A stretch of 64,000 nucleotides of DNA from Eopsaltria australis (GCA_034509425.1 JAVTVJ010000469.1:62001-126000), one strand, 5' to 3'. Positions 9,917-22,075 are shown, counted from the first letter of the stretch. Translations and numbers: made by a program. Notes: a model not told the origin generated them from the sequence alone.

Positions 9917-12661
9917 GAGAGAGCGAGAGAGGAAAGAGAGAACAGAGAGAGGAAAGAGAGAACAGAGAGAGGAGAGAGAGAACAGAGAGAGGAAAGAGAG
10001 AATAGAGAGAGAGGAAAGAGAGAACAGAGAGAGGAAAGAGAATAGAGAGAGGAAAGAGAATAGCGAGAGGAAAGAGAGAACAGAGAGAGGAGAGAGAGAA
10101 TAGCGAGAGGAAAGAGAGAATAGAGAGCGAGGACAGAGAGAACAGAGAGAGGAAAGAGATAACAGAGAGAGGAAAGAGAGAACAGAGAGCGGAAAGAGAG
10201 AATAGAGAGAGAGGAAAGAGAGAATAGAGAGAGGAAAGAGAATAGAGAGAGGAAAGAGAGAACAGAGAGAGGAGAGAGAGAATAGAGAGAGGAAGAGAGA
10301 ATGAGAGAGGAAAGAGAGAACAGAGAGAGGAAAGAGGGAATAGAGAGAGGAGAGAGAGAACAGAGAGAGGAAAGAGAGAACAGAGAGAGGAAAGAGAGAA
10401 CAGAGAGAGGAAAGAGGGAATAGAGAGAGGAGAGAGAGAACAGAGAGAGGAAAGAGAGAACAGAGAGAGGAAAGAGAGAATAGAGAGAGGAAAGAGAGAA
10501 TAGAGAGAGGAAAGACAGAACAAAGATAGGAAAGAGAGAACAGGGAGAGGAAAGAGAGAACAGAGAGAGGAAAGAGAACAGAGAGAGGAAAGAGAGAATA
10601 GAGAGAGGAAAGAGAATGGAGAGAGGAAAGAGAGAATAGAGAGAGGAAGGAGAGAACAGAGAGAGGAAAGAGAGAACAGGGAGAGGAAAGAGAGATTAGA
10701 GTGAGGAGAGAGAGAATAGAGAGAGGAAAGAGAGAATAGAGAGAGGAAAGAGAGAATAGAGAGAGGAAAGAGAGAATAAAGAGAGGAAAGAGAGAATAGA
10801 GAGAGAAAAGTGACGATAGCGTAAAGAGAGAATAGAGAGGATAAAGAGAGAATAGAGACAGTAAAGAGAGGATAGAGAGAGGAATGAGAGGATAGAGAGT
10901 AAAGAGGGAATAGAGAGAGGAAAGAGAGAAGAGAGAGAGTAGAGAAAGAATAGAGAGAGGAAAGGGAGAATGGAGAGAGGAAAGAGAGAATAGAGAGAGA
11001 GTAAAGAGAGAAAAGAGTAAAGAGAGAACAGAGAGAATAAAGGGAGAATAGAGAGAGAGTAAAGAGAGAATGGAGAGAGTAAAGAGAGAATAGAGAAAGT
11101 GACAATAGAGAGAGTAAAGAGAGATTAGAGAGAGAGTAAAGAGAGAATAGAGAGAGGAAAGAGAGAATGGAGAGAGGAAAGGGAGAATAGAGAGAGAAAA
11201 GAGAGTAAAGAGGGAACAGAGAGTAAAAATAGAATAGAGAGAGTTAAGAGAGAATAGGGAGGATAAAGAGAGAATAGAGATAAAGTAAAGAGAGAATAGA
11301 GAGAGAGTAAAGAGAGAACAGAGAGAGGAAAGAGAGAACAGAGAGGAAACAGAATAGAGACAGGAAAGAGAGAATGGAGAGAGGAAAGAAAGAATATATA
11401 GAGGAAAGAGAATAGAGAGAGGAAAGAGAGAACAGAGAGAGTAAAGAGAGAATAGAGAAAGTGACAATAGAGAGAGTAAAGAGAGATTGGTAGTGTAAAG
11501 AGAGGATAAACAGAGGAAAGAGAGAATAGAGAGAGGAAAGAGAGAATAGAGACAGTAAAGAGAGAATAGAGAGGATAAAGAGAGAATAGAGATAAAGTAA
11601 AGAGAGAGTAGAGAGAGGGTAAAGAGAAGGGAGAGAGTAAAGGTAGGATAGAGAGTAAAGAGAGAACAGAGAGACTAAGGAGAGAATAAAGAAAGAATAG
11701 AGATAAAGAGAGAATAGAAAGAGTAAACAGACAACAGAGAAAATAGAGAGAGTAAAGAGAGAATAGAGAGTAAAGAGAGAATCGAGAGAGTAAAGAGAGA
11801 ATAGAGAGAATAAAGAGAGAATAGAAATAGTAAAGAGAGAATAGAGAGAGAGTGAAGAGAATAGAGAGATTAAAGAGAGAATAGAGAGAGGAAGGAGAGA
11901 ATAGAGAGAGTAAAGAGAGAACAGAGATTACAGAGAGAATAGAGAAAGTGATGATAGAGAGAGGAAAGAGAATAGAGAGGATAAAGAGAGAATAGCGATA
12001 AAGAGGGAATAGAGAGAGAGTAAAGAGAAGGGAGAGTAAAGAGAGAATAGAGAGAGTAAAGAGAGAACAGAGTAAAGGGAGAACAGAGAGAATAAAGAGA
12101 GAATAGAGATAAAGAGAGAATAGAGAGAGTAAAGAGAGAACAGAGAGCGTAAAGAGAGGACAGAGAGAGAGTAAAGAGAGATCAGAGAGACTAAGGAGAG
12201 GATAAAGAGAGAATAGAGATAAAGAGAGAATAGGAGAGTAAACAGACAACAGAGAAAATAGAGAGAGTAAAGAGAGAATCGAGAGAGTAAAGAGAGAATA
12301 GAGAGAATAAAGAGAGAATAGAAATAGTAAAGAGAGAATAGAAATAGTAAAGAGAGAACAGAGTTAAAGAGAGAATAGAGAGAGTAAAGAGAGAATAGAG
12401 AGAGATTAAAGAGAGAATAGAGAGAGGAAGGAGAGAATAGAGAGAGTAAAGAGAATACAGAGAGTAAAGAGAGAACAGAGAGGGTAAAGAGAGAATAGAA
12501 CGAGTAAAGAGAATAAAGAGAGAATAGAGAGATTACAGAGCGAATAGAGAGAGTAAAGAGAATAGAGAGAGTAAAGAGAGAATAGAGAGAGTAAAGAGGG
12601 AATAGAGAGAGTAAAGAGAGGATAGAGAGAGTAAAGAGAGGATAGAGAGAGGAAAGAGAGA
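9917..12661 (+). repeat. GA-rich simple-sequence satellite (GAGAGGAAAGAGAGAATA)
   Basis: About 2.7 kb of imperfect repeats built from GAGAGAGGAAAGAGAGAAYA (about 20 bp). The inner part drifts to GAGAGAGTAAAGAGAGAATA and GATAAAGAGAGAATA. The minus strand gives very long Ser/Leu/Phe open frames, which are an artefact of a short repeat lacking TAA/TAG/TGA. Its mirror is the CT tract at 21190-22075. Confidence 0.95.
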
Positions 12662-13192
12662 TGTCTTAGGTTACACTGGTATGTATTCCATCACCATCTT
12701 CATGGGATGTTGGGGCCGGGCGTGGCAGTGTTCGTGATGGCTGCAGAATGGTTTGCTAATGGGCCAGTCCTTGGGGCCGGATGGGCACTTTGCTCACCCC
12801 AAACATTGCAGATAGTGGCTCATCATCCCATTGTGAGATGCCCCGCCCAGGGGGAGGAACCAATGTATCCTGATCTGCATATAAACTGAGATTTGAAGCA
12901 CTATAGGCAGCTTTTTCCACGGGATTCCCAGAGGAAGACCAGACCCTTCTACACCACCACTGGACCTTCAGAGGAGAACTGCACCTTTCACAGGATCACT
13001 GCTTCAACAGACCCACATCTATCACTCCCAGAGGACTGCAGGCACCTTCTAAGTGAACTACTACCAACACCCTGACTGACAGGGTGTCAGGTTGTATTCT
13101 GACTCTGTCAGTGTTTTTGTACTATTGCATTTTTCTATTAAATTGTACATCTGACTTTGAGTCTCTCACTGATTTGTTTTCAAACTACCACA
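12662..13192 (+). repeat. Solo LTR
   Basis: Begins TGTCTTAGG directly at the end of the GA satellite and ends near CTACCACA. In order it holds a CCAAT box (about 12860), TATAAA at 12890-12895, and an ATTAAA polyadenylation signal at 13137-13142 with a short U5. That is the normal U3-R-U5 order for a plus-strand LTR of about 530 bp. No retroviral genes adjoin it, and no matching target duplication was seen. The layout resembles ERVL-type LTRs of birds; this is inferred, not searched. Confidence 0.75.
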
Positions 13193-14570
13193 CCAGGTGT
13201 GGGCTGAGTTTGGCTGTGGCCCAGCTCCATCCTCCTGCGGGGCTCCGGGCCTGTTGCCGGCAATGGCCAGCCTGCCTGGCCTCTCTGCTGGCCCATAGGC
13301 CGGCAGAGCCCGGGGCAGGGCTGTCTGTGCAGCCCCACAGGTGCCACGGGCTCTGCAGGAGCTGGCAGAGGCTGCCCAGCAGGGAGGCCATGGGGCACAG
13401 AGCCCCAAGGCTGCTGTGGGCACCAGGGCACAGGGGCCGTTCCCAGCCGCAATGCTCCTGTCCTGGGCTGGGCTGCACAGGGGCTGTGCCACCATGGCTG
13501 GGCCAGCACAGGGCCACCAAGGGGCCACGGAGCCGCTGCCGGGGCTGGCAGCAAGGCCAGGGACACACAAGGAATTGCTGGGCATGGCCTGGGCTGGGCA
13601 GGGCTGCCTGTGGCAAAGGCAGAGCTCGGCTGGCCTCGGTGGCTGCAGGGAAAGTCAAGAGGCCAAAGAGCCTCCATGGCTGTGCTGGAGAGCAAGGCTG
13701 GAGGAGGGAAATGCAGGGCTGCTGCAGGATGGGGAGGGGGATTGAATTCCTGCAGACACCTCAGTTCTCTGATGATCCCGGGACAATGCTGCTCCCTGGT
13801 TCAGACTGGAGCAGAGCAGATGTTTGTGGCACAGGAGCCCTCCGGGGCTCTCAGGGACCTGCAGCTTGCCAGGTGCTCTGCTCTCCTCAGCTCCTCTCTG
13901 AGAGCTGCCAATCCCAGGTGGGCACCTCAGGGCACTGGGGCCCTACAAGGGGCACTGCCCGTTCATGGGCAGACAGCTGATGGCTGCCTGGAAAGGGGCA
14001 CAGGCTTTAATACTTCTACATTCCATAATACACAAGCATCTTTTTATTATCTGGGTTGTTGCCTTTTCCCCCAGCCTGGAAAAGAAACTCAAGATCATTT
14101 TAGCAAGGAGGTAATATAAAAGGGGATCTTTATTTGGAAGATCTTCAGGAGCAGTTATGGAAAGGTGTCCATAGAAGCCCACCCCCTCCAGGGGTGAGTA
14201 CATATTTCTAGCTTTTAGGAAACTAGCAGAATTGATTAAAAGCACCAATAAGGAGAAGAAGTGGTGATTCAAGTCCCCCCAGGTCCAGTCTGGCTTCTGG
14301 AGCCGCCCTCTCAGCACCGGCTCTACTTTGTTTCTGAAAATGTACCTCAGAATTGTTCCGGGCCTTGGTTCCCAGCAAGAACCGAGATAGGACAGGGCCT
14401 TGCACCCCCCGGGGCTTGGAGCTCTGGAATTTGTTTTGCCTTTCTGCTTCGGGAAAGAGCATGGAAAAGCACTGGAAAAAGCAGCTCTGAATACAATAGG
14501 CTCCAGAGCTGCAAATATATGTGCAAAGAGTACAGAGAAGATAGAAAAGGAAACAGGCAGAGAGCAAACG
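13193..14570. other. GC-rich to mixed sequence, no recognised gene
   Basis: 13193-13990 is GC-rich with overlapping frames on both strands and no recognisable domain. 13990-14570 is more AT-rich and leads into the TGACCACACC array. Confidence 0.35.
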
Positions 14571-14576
14571 GCATCA

Positions 14577-15560
14577 CACTGACCACACCTTACAGAACAT
14601 ACCTTACAGACCACACCCACTGACCACACCCATTGACCACACCCACTGACCACACCCACTGACCACACCTTACTGACCACACCTTACTGACCACACCCTA
14701 CTGACCACACCTTACTGACCAGACCCACTGACCACACCATACTGACCACACCTTACTGACCACACCCTACTGACCACACCTTACTGACCACACCCACTGA
14801 CCACACCTTACTGACCACACCCCACTGGCCACACCCACTGACCACACCCTCTGACCACACCCACTGACCACTCCTTACTGACCACACCTTACTGACCACA
14901 CCTTATTGGCCCCACCCACTGACCACACCTTACTGACACCTTACTGACCACACCTTATTGACCACAATTTTCTGACCCCATCTTACTGAGCACACCCACT
15001 GACCACACCCACTGACCACACCTTACTGACCACACCCACTGTCCCCACCCACTTACAACACACCACTGACCACACCAATTGACCACACCCTACTGACCAC
15101 ACCCCACTGGCCACACCCCACTGGTCACACCCCACTGACCACATCCTCTTTCCACACCCCCTGACCACACCCTACTGACCACACCCTACTGACCACACCC
15201 ACTGACCACACCCAGTGACCACATTCACTGACCACACCCACTGACCACACTCACTGACCACATCCATGGACCACACCCTACAGACCACAGCCACTGACCA
15301 CACCTACAGACCACACCCCACTGGCCAAACAGCACTAACCACATCTCACTGACCACAGACACCTAATGACCACATCACACTGACCACACCACGGACCACA
15401 CTACACTGACAGCACCACACTAACCACATCACACTGATCACACCACACTGACCACACCCACCCAGAGACCACACCTTAATGACCACATCCACTGACCACA
15501 CCCTACTGAGCACCCCCTACTTAACATACTGTGATGACCAACACCACTGACCGCTCCACT
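14577..15560 (+). repeat. Minisatellite (ACTGACCACACCYW)n
   Basis: Nearly 1 kb of head-to-tail units of about 14-15 bp built on CTGACCACACCCA and CTGACCACACCTTA, alternating and drifting towards 15300-15560 (variants with ACAGACCACA, CATCACACTGACC). Frames through it are not genes. Confidence 0.95.
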
Positions 15561-15585
15561 GACCAGCACCAATGACTGGGGAGGG

Positions 15586-15925
15586 CTGTGAGCTCTTGGC
15601 TCAAGAGCCCTCTGCACTCCCTTGCAGAAAAGCCTGAGGGCAAAACGACTCAGAGATAAGAAACCTACCTCTGGGTCATGGTGACCAGCGAACCACCCCC
15701 AGCATGCCTTGCTCCTCCATGGCCATGCCTTGTACCCAGCTGGCTAACTGGTTCTTAGCCCACCCCCTGCCTTCCCCATAGAAAGACCCCAGTCCCAGCC
15801 TCAGGCAGGGAGCAGCCGTCCCTGCCTTCCCTTCACAGCAGCTTCTGGACAATAAAGCGACCCTGTGGAGCTGCCATACGGATCCCTTGTCTCTCTGTCC
15901 CCAGGTCTGCCTTGGGCCATTTCAC
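15586..15925 (+). repeat. Possible LTR fragment
   Basis: Starts near TGTGAGCTCTTGG and contains a run of C-rich U3-like sequence. AATAAA at about 15851 is followed by CGACCCTGTGGAGCTGCC and a U5-like CCTTGTCTCTCTGTCCCC. There is no clear TATA box, CA end or target duplication, so this is tentative. Confidence 0.35.
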
Positions 15926-16131
15926 AAAGAGCTGAACCACAAGAGCTGAAATCACTTGCAGCCGTTCTCTGACGGGACACTTCCTCCAGGAAGGCTGCAA
16001 CACACTGGGCCACCCCCGGTACCCTGAAAGCGACAGCCCAGATTGGGTTTTTGCTTGTTTTATTTTTCAGGTCCTCAGTCCTGCGTGGCACTCGCTAAGT
16101 GGGTGTTGCAGAGGCTCGGTGTTGCAAGGCA

Positions 16132-16235
16132 TCAAAGACGCCTGCCCCGCACCCAAGGGTGGAGCAAGATCTCCTCCAGCAGGGGCCGGTCCGCGGGGTG
16201 CTTGGACAAACACCAGCGGATCAGATGTTGGCACT
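16132..16235 (-). pseudogene. Isolated last exon of a PIM-like kinase
   Basis: On the minus strand a CAG acceptor precedes an exon reading [20 protein letters not shown] and ending HPWVRGRRL with a TGA at 16132. It matches the C-lobe end of PIM kinases (compare the CQHLIRWCL exon of the intact gene at 28332-28471) and has a different, shorter tail. The frame and the acceptor are intact, but no other kinase exon lies within reach, so it is a truncated copy. Its position next to a CR1 fragment matches the order at the intact locus, which implies duplication of the whole locus followed by loss of the rest. Confidence 0.8.
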
Positions 16236-16446
16236 CTGGGGAGAGAAGGCAGAAAGCGCCGGGCACTTGCAGAAGGCTCCTGCCCAGCTGCTCCCAGCGC
16301 CCGCAGGGCCCGGGCCGCGCTGTGTGTGCTCAGAGCTGCGCCGGCCTCCCGGCCCAGCCTGCCCTTTGCGGGAGAGCGGCACGGCAGGACACGGCCACCT
16401 CCTTCAGCCAAGCGTGCCACAGCCAGCCCGTCACAGAGCACCTCCT

Positions 16447-16880
16447 GCGGCCAGCCCTTGAGCTCCATCCAGCCTGGCCTTGAGCACCGTCAGGGATGGG
16501 CCATGCACAGCTTCTCTGGGCAACCTGCTCCAGGAGAGTCTTTTTCTGCATCCCTCATCTAAACCTCCTCTCTTTCCGTTTGGATCCCTTCTCCCAAGTG
16601 CTGTCCCTGCCTACCCTTGTACAAAGTCCCTCTGCAGCTTGCTTGGAGGTTGCTGTCAGGTACTGGAAGGCCACAGTTGGCTCAAGCCTAAGCCTAAGGC
16701 TCTTTTCCAGGCTGAACAAGGCCAGCTGTCTCAGCCTTTCCTTGCACGAGAGGTGCTCCAGCCCTGGGATCATCTCGGGGTCCCTCCTGGGCACCTGCTC
16801 CGGCGCGTCCATGTCCTTGCCGTCCGTGCTGGGGAGCCCGGCAGAGGCGGACGCAGCACTGCAGGTGCGGTGTCAGCGGC
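16447..16880 (-). mobile_element. CR1 LINE fragment (copy 1)
   Basis: Read on the plus strand it shows the reverse complement of the CR1 3' region: CATCCAGCCTGGCCTTGAGC, CTCTGGGCAACCTGCTCCAG, CAGGCTGAACAAGGCCAGC, GAGAGGTGCTCCAGCCCTGG and GTGCTGGGGAGCCC. The extreme 3' end is missing here but present in the second copy. CR1 is the main LINE family of birds. Confidence 0.8.
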
Positions 16881-17665
16881 GTGAAGGGGACACGGCCCTG
16901 CCAGCGGCTCCGGGAGCCAGCAATTGGCGATGGGCCGCCCGCTTGGCACAGAGCCGGGGCCTTTCTGCCTGCCCTTCTCCCCGGGGGCGCCTTTCCCCGC
17001 CCGCCCGGCCGCTGGCTCGCTCGCTGCTCGGGGGAAATGCACCCTGTGCCGCCCCTCAGGGCCGCCCCTCAGGGCCGCTGCCCCGGGGGCTCCCTGCTGC
17101 CATCTCGAGGGCCCCAGGCCTCGGCCCTCACCGTGCTCAGCCCAAGGCCCTGCAAAAGCACATTGTAAAAACACACACACACAAAGTGCCCTAGGATTCC
17201 AAGGTCAAGCCTTTGTCTCCAGTGTCAGCTTGCTTGAAGAGTCTGGAGGAGCTTATAAAATCACCATGAGAAAAGAGCATGAACAAGTTCTGCTTTGGCA
17301 CTACCTCAAGGCTTTGAGGGACAGGCTTTGTGGTGCATGCTCGCTCACAGGGACGCACAGAAAGCATTGAAATGGTCAAAAGAGTCAAAAGCCCTTAGGA
17401 ATTGGAAGGAAAACCTGAGGAAGTGGCAGCTGGCACCTCAGAAACATGAGGAGCAAAAGCCAATCTTCTACCCGAGAGCTGCCTGGCCGGGGGCAATTCT
17501 TCCAATTGCATCAGCGTGGCCACGGCTAGAAAGGGCAGCGAGCAGATGAATTTAGCTTCTCCTGCCAGCCCCTGAAATGCCAGTTGGCATTTGTGTGCAC
17601 AGGGGACTCTGCTCCAAACTCGGAACTTGCGCAGCTGCTCCTTGGGCGCTGCTTGCACGCGGGGA
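16447..17665 (+). repeat. Segmental duplication, copy 1
   Basis: Nearly identical to 31055-31166 plus 31733-32825. It covers a CR1 fragment, a GC-rich block, the ACACACACAC run near 17172, and a CTCGGAACTTGCGCAGCTG end. Copy 1 has the uninterrupted site AAACCTCCTCTCTTTCC where copy 2 carries a solo LTR. A few single-base differences are visible by eye, so the duplication is not ancient. Confidence 0.9.
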
Positions 17666-17829
17666 GGGTCCCTGGGGAGCAGACTGCAACACCCTTGGAA
17701 TGCAGACACCGGCCCCTGGGTGCAGTGGTTCCAGTGCGCCTATTCGAGTTTCTGGCCAAATGCCAGCACACTTACTAAAATTCACCTGATGTTTGCTGTG
17801 AGATGAGGATTAGGAGTAGGCAAAGCAGC

Positions 17830-19300
17830 CTCAATCTTTATAAAGAAAGTTTATTAACACACCTAAGACAAAGAAAAAAATAAGAAAAACCAGAACCAAC
17901 TCCTCAGACCACCCCTCCTTCCCCCACCTCTCCATTTCTTTCTCCCTGACAACACACAAACGACAACACTTTGACCTCCAGTCAGTTTACCATCTCTGAA
18001 ATAGTTCTTCGTTCAGTTCAATTAAGGAGAGAAGTCTCTTTTGTTTACACCATGGATTTTCTGTAGGAAGAAGTACAGTTTTATGGCTCTTCAGCCTCAC
18101 CATCAGCTGCCACCTGGAAGAAAGATCTGCTGAATGGTGGATCCCCTCCCACACCAGCAGCCTTCCCACAGCCACTATGGTGGGTCATCAACAGCCCATG
18201 GGGTACCTTTTTAAGGATGCACAGTTCAATTGCAACAACAAAGAAAATCCCTTCTTCTGTGCTGAGCAGCACAGGCTCTCCTGACAACACAGGTTCTCTG
18301 GCATTCCCCTGGGACCAGGGCTCTGGGTCACAGCCTCTCCTCTCTCTTGGTTCAAGTTTCTCATCAGGCTGTACTTCTTTCAACACCTACTTGTCTTTAC
18401 CCAGGTATTTCAGTTCACTGGCTGCAATTAGAACCTCACATCCCACCCTTGGACTATTTCTTCATATATTACAGGGAATTTATTAGCTCTCTCCCCAACC
18501 ATGGTTCTCCAAAAGAGTTTTCAGCTTCCCTCTCAAAGCACTTCTCATACACCTCCCTCTAGGCATCGTTCTGCTTTCCTCACTCACTGTAAAGTCTCTA
18601 TGCTGTATTTGTGCAGATGTCCTCACTCGTTCCTCTCTCTGTGCAAGGAAGGATGGGTGTCTGCAAGTTCAGTCCAGGCATGGATAGAGTTAATCTCTCT
18701 CTCTCCCCAGCAGTGTGAGGATCCCGTGCTCTCTGCCGGGCTGTTTGAAAAGGTCCGAGCTGGATGGCAGAAGCTCTCAGAGTCTCTGTGCCTGGCTCTG
18801 TGAAGCTGGCTCAGCCTGGTAGGGCCGGCCGGGCCCGGGGTGACAGGGCAGGGCCTGGCCCGAGCTGGATGGAGTCCGGCCCGGTCCTTGCCTGGCCCGG
18901 AGCAGGGGCCTGGCCCTGTCTGGTGGAGCTGACCTGTCGGCTGAACTGCATCTGCCGAAAATTCCATCTGCTTCCTCCCCCACGCCCAGCTGCAGCTGCA
19001 CGGCCGCCCTAAACCTCCCTTCCCTCTCCCTCCTTTGGAAGGACTGGGGGGGACAGCGCCTTCCCGGGGAGAGAAGCAGGGAGATGCTCCTCCCTACACT
19101 GCAGCAGGCAAAAAGAGGAAGAGGCTCAGAGGCTCTCTGATTATAGATGGTTTTTCCTCGAAGGTGGATCAACTTTTGAATTGCTTTACCTACACATCAA
19201 TCCTTAAAACTCCCTGGTTATTGGCTCTCTCTCTCTCAGGAAGGAAGCTGTATCACCTCCTGCAGCATTGGTCACTTCCTAGATTGTGACCCCTCCTGAC
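17830..19300. other. Unclassified, probably repeat-derived sequence
   Basis: AT-rich from 17830 to 18750, then a GC-rich block (18780-19020) and a mixed end. Pyrimidine-rich stretches and lack of coding structure suggest an old LTR or other interspersed repeat in minus orientation, but no boundary motif supports a firm call. Confidence 0.3.
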
Positions 19301-21020
19301 TAACCCAGGACAGGGGAAAATGGGGTAAAAATGGAGATTTTTGGGGTAACAAGGCCAGAATTAGGGGATCCAGAGTTTGAGGTCACCATGAGAATGTTTT
19401 GGGGCTTTTATGGAGGTATTTGGGTGCTGTCCCCTCCCAGCACGAATGTCGATGTCCCCAGCCCAGGTGAGCCGCAAAATCGGGGTCCAAAATGGGGTAA
19501 AAAATGGAGATTTTTCAGTGTGGGGGTGGGGTGTCCAGAATTTGGGGTCTTCATGAGGGGTTTGTGGGCATTTTGGGAACATTCTGGGAACATTTTGGGG
19601 ATTTTTGGGTGCTGTCCCCTCCCAGCGTGGCCGCTGATGTCCCCAGCCCAGGTGAGCCCCAAAATTTGGGTCTAAAATTGGAGAAATTGGAGATTTTGGG
19701 ATGTGGGTGGAGTGTCCAGAATCTGGGGTCACCATGAAGGATTTGGGGAAATTTTGGGTTTTTTTGGGGGCCTTTTGGGGATATTTTGGGAGCTGTCCCC
19801 TCCCGGCGTCGCTGTTGCCGTCCCCAGCCCAGGTCAGCTCCAAAATTGAAGAAAAAATGGGGAGAAAAATGGAGGTTTTGGGGTGTGGTTGGGATGTCTG
19901 GAATTTGGGGCCACCACGATGGATTTGCGGGCATTTTGGGGGCATTTTTGGGGTTTTGTGGGGCTGTCCCTGCCCAGTGCCGCCATCGACGTCCTCAGCT
20001 CAGGTGAGCCCTAATTGGCGTCCAAAACTGGGGAAAAATCAGAGATTTTGGCTTGGGGGGTGGGGTGTGCAGAATTTGGGGTCACCACAAGAATTTTGGG
20101 GGAATTTTGGGGAGTTTTAGGGAGGTTTGTGGGCGTTATCCTCACCCAAGGTCAGCCCCAAAATCGGGGTCTGAAATGGGGTAAAAATGGACATTTTTGG
20201 GGTAATGAACTGGTGTGTCCAGAATTTGGGGTCACCATGAGAGTTTTAGGGGGATTTTGGGGGCATTTGGGGTGCATTTTGGGGTTATTGAGGGAGGTTT
20301 TTGGGCACTGTCCCTGCCACAGGTCAGCCCCAAAATTGGGGTCCAAAACAGGGTAAAAATAGAGATTTTGGGGTAATGAGGGAAGAATTGGGATGTCCAC
20401 AATTTGGGTTCACCACGAGGGATTTGGGGCATTTTAGGGATGTTTTGGGGGCATTTTAGGGGGTTTTAGGGAGGTTTTTCACAGCTGTCCCCAACCCAGG
20501 TCAGCCCCAAAATTGGGGTCCAAAATGGGGTAAAAATTGAGATTGTTGGGGTAACGGGGTCAGAATTGGGGTGTCAAGACTTTGGGGTCACCACGAGGCA
20601 TTTGGGGGGATTTGGGGAATTTTTAGGGAGGAGGGAGGTTTTTAGGGGCATTTTCAGGATTTCTCAGGAGGTTTTTGGGCACTGTCCCCGCCCCAGGTCA
20701 GCCCCAAAATTAGGGTCGAAAACTGAGGAAAAATGGGGATTTCTGGAGTAATCAGGCAAGAATTGGGGTGTCCAGAATTTGGGGCCACCACGAGGGATTT
20801 GTGGGGATTATTGGGGGCATTCTGAAGGTTTTAGGGAGGTTTTGGGGGGCATTTTGGGGTTTTTAGGAGGTTTTCCAGGGCTGTCCCCAACTCAGGTCAG
20901 CTCCAAATCTGAGGTCCGAAATGGGGTCGAAATGGAGATTTTTGGGGTAACGAGGCCAGAATTGGGCTGTCCAGAATTTAGGGTCACCATGAGGACATAG
21001 TGTGGAGGATTTTTGTGTTG
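19300..21020 (+). repeat. Tandem array, about 10 units of 150-200 bp
   Basis: Units share TGGGGTAAAAATGGAGATTT, then TGTCCAGAATTTGGGGTCAC, a G/T-rich run with TTTTGGGG words, CTGTCCCC and CCCAGGTSAGCCCCAAAA. The AGAATTTGGGGTC anchors fall near 19365, 19539, 19717, 19897, 20071, 20220, 20400, 20570, 20774 and 20975. Unit lengths vary because of indels. Frames are not conserved between units. Confidence 0.9.
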
Positions 21021-21189
21021 CAGGAGGATTTGAGGGAGTGTTCTCTGTCTCTTTGCACTCTAAAAGCCAAGAAAGAATGATCTATCACCTCAAAACAACT
21101 AAATCCCACTAAAACCAACTAAGCCTTCCACCAAAATGGTTCAATTCCACCTCCAAAAACCTCAATCCCACCCAAAAATTGCTCAATTC

Positions 21190-22075
21190 CAATCTTCTTC
21201 CCCTTCTTTACTCTCTCTGTCTTTAATCTGTTTTTACTCTGTCTTTATTCAGTCTTTATTCTATTCTCTCTTTACTTTCTCTCTTGACTCCCTCTCTTTA
21301 CTCTCTCTTGGTTCTTTCTTTACTCTCTTTATTATCTCTCTTTCATCTTTTTATTCTCTCTTTACACTCTTTACTCTCTTTATTATCTCTTTCTCTCCTT
21401 ACTCTCTCTTCATTCTCTCTTTACTCTTTCTTTATTATCTCTTTACTCTCTCTCTTACTCATTTCTCTATTCCCTGTTCTTTCTCTTTATTCTCTTTACT
21501 GTCTCTCTTTACTTTTTCTCTTTACTCTGCCTCTTACTCTCTTTATTCTTTCTCTTTATTCTCTCTATTCTGTCTTTACTCTCTCTATTCTCTTTTTATT
21601 CTCTTTCCTCTCCCTATTCTCTCTTTCCTCTCTTTATTCTCTTTCCTCTCTCTGTTCTCTCTTTCCTCTCTCTATTCTCTCTCTGTTCTCTATTTCCTCT
21701 CTCAATTCTCTCTTTCCTCTCTCTATTCTCTCTTTCCTCTCTCTATTCTCTATTTCCTCTCTCTGTTCTCTCTTTCCTCTCTTTATTCTCTCTTTCATCT
21801 CTCTATTCCCTCTTTCCTCTCTTTATTCTCTCTTTCCTCTCTCTATTCTCTCTTTCCTCTCTCTTTTCTCTCTTTCCTCTCTCTAGTCTCTCTTTCCTCT
21901 CTCTGTTCTCTCTTTCCTCTCTCTATTCTCTCTTTCCTCTCTCTATTCTCTCTTTCCTCTCTCTGTTCTCTCTTTCCTCTCTCTATTCTCTCTTTCCTCT
22001 CTCCATTCTCTCTTTCCTCTCTCTATTCTCTCTTTCCTCTCTCTGTTCTCTCTTTCCTCTCTCACTCTCTCCCCG
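21190..22075 (-). repeat. CT-rich simple-sequence satellite (mirror of the GA satellite)
   Basis: The reverse complement of the GA satellite unit: CTCTCTATTCTCTCTTTCC repeats, purest at 21640-22060 and drifting to TTTACTCTCT forms towards 21190. It is about 0.9 kb, against about 2.7 kb on the left, so the two satellites are unequal. Confidence 0.95.

Noticed and set aside
9461..12249. Very long minus-strand open frames rich in Ser/Leu/Phe (over 600 codons)
   Set aside because: They are produced by a GA simple repeat that lacks stop codons in these frames; several frames are open at once and no domain is present.
12707..13075. Two short plus-strand open frames
   Set aside because: They lie inside a solo LTR with clear promoter and polyadenylation signals.
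14577..15560. Possible CRISPR-like array
   Set aside because: Units are contiguous tandem repeats without unique spacers and the host is a vertebrate.
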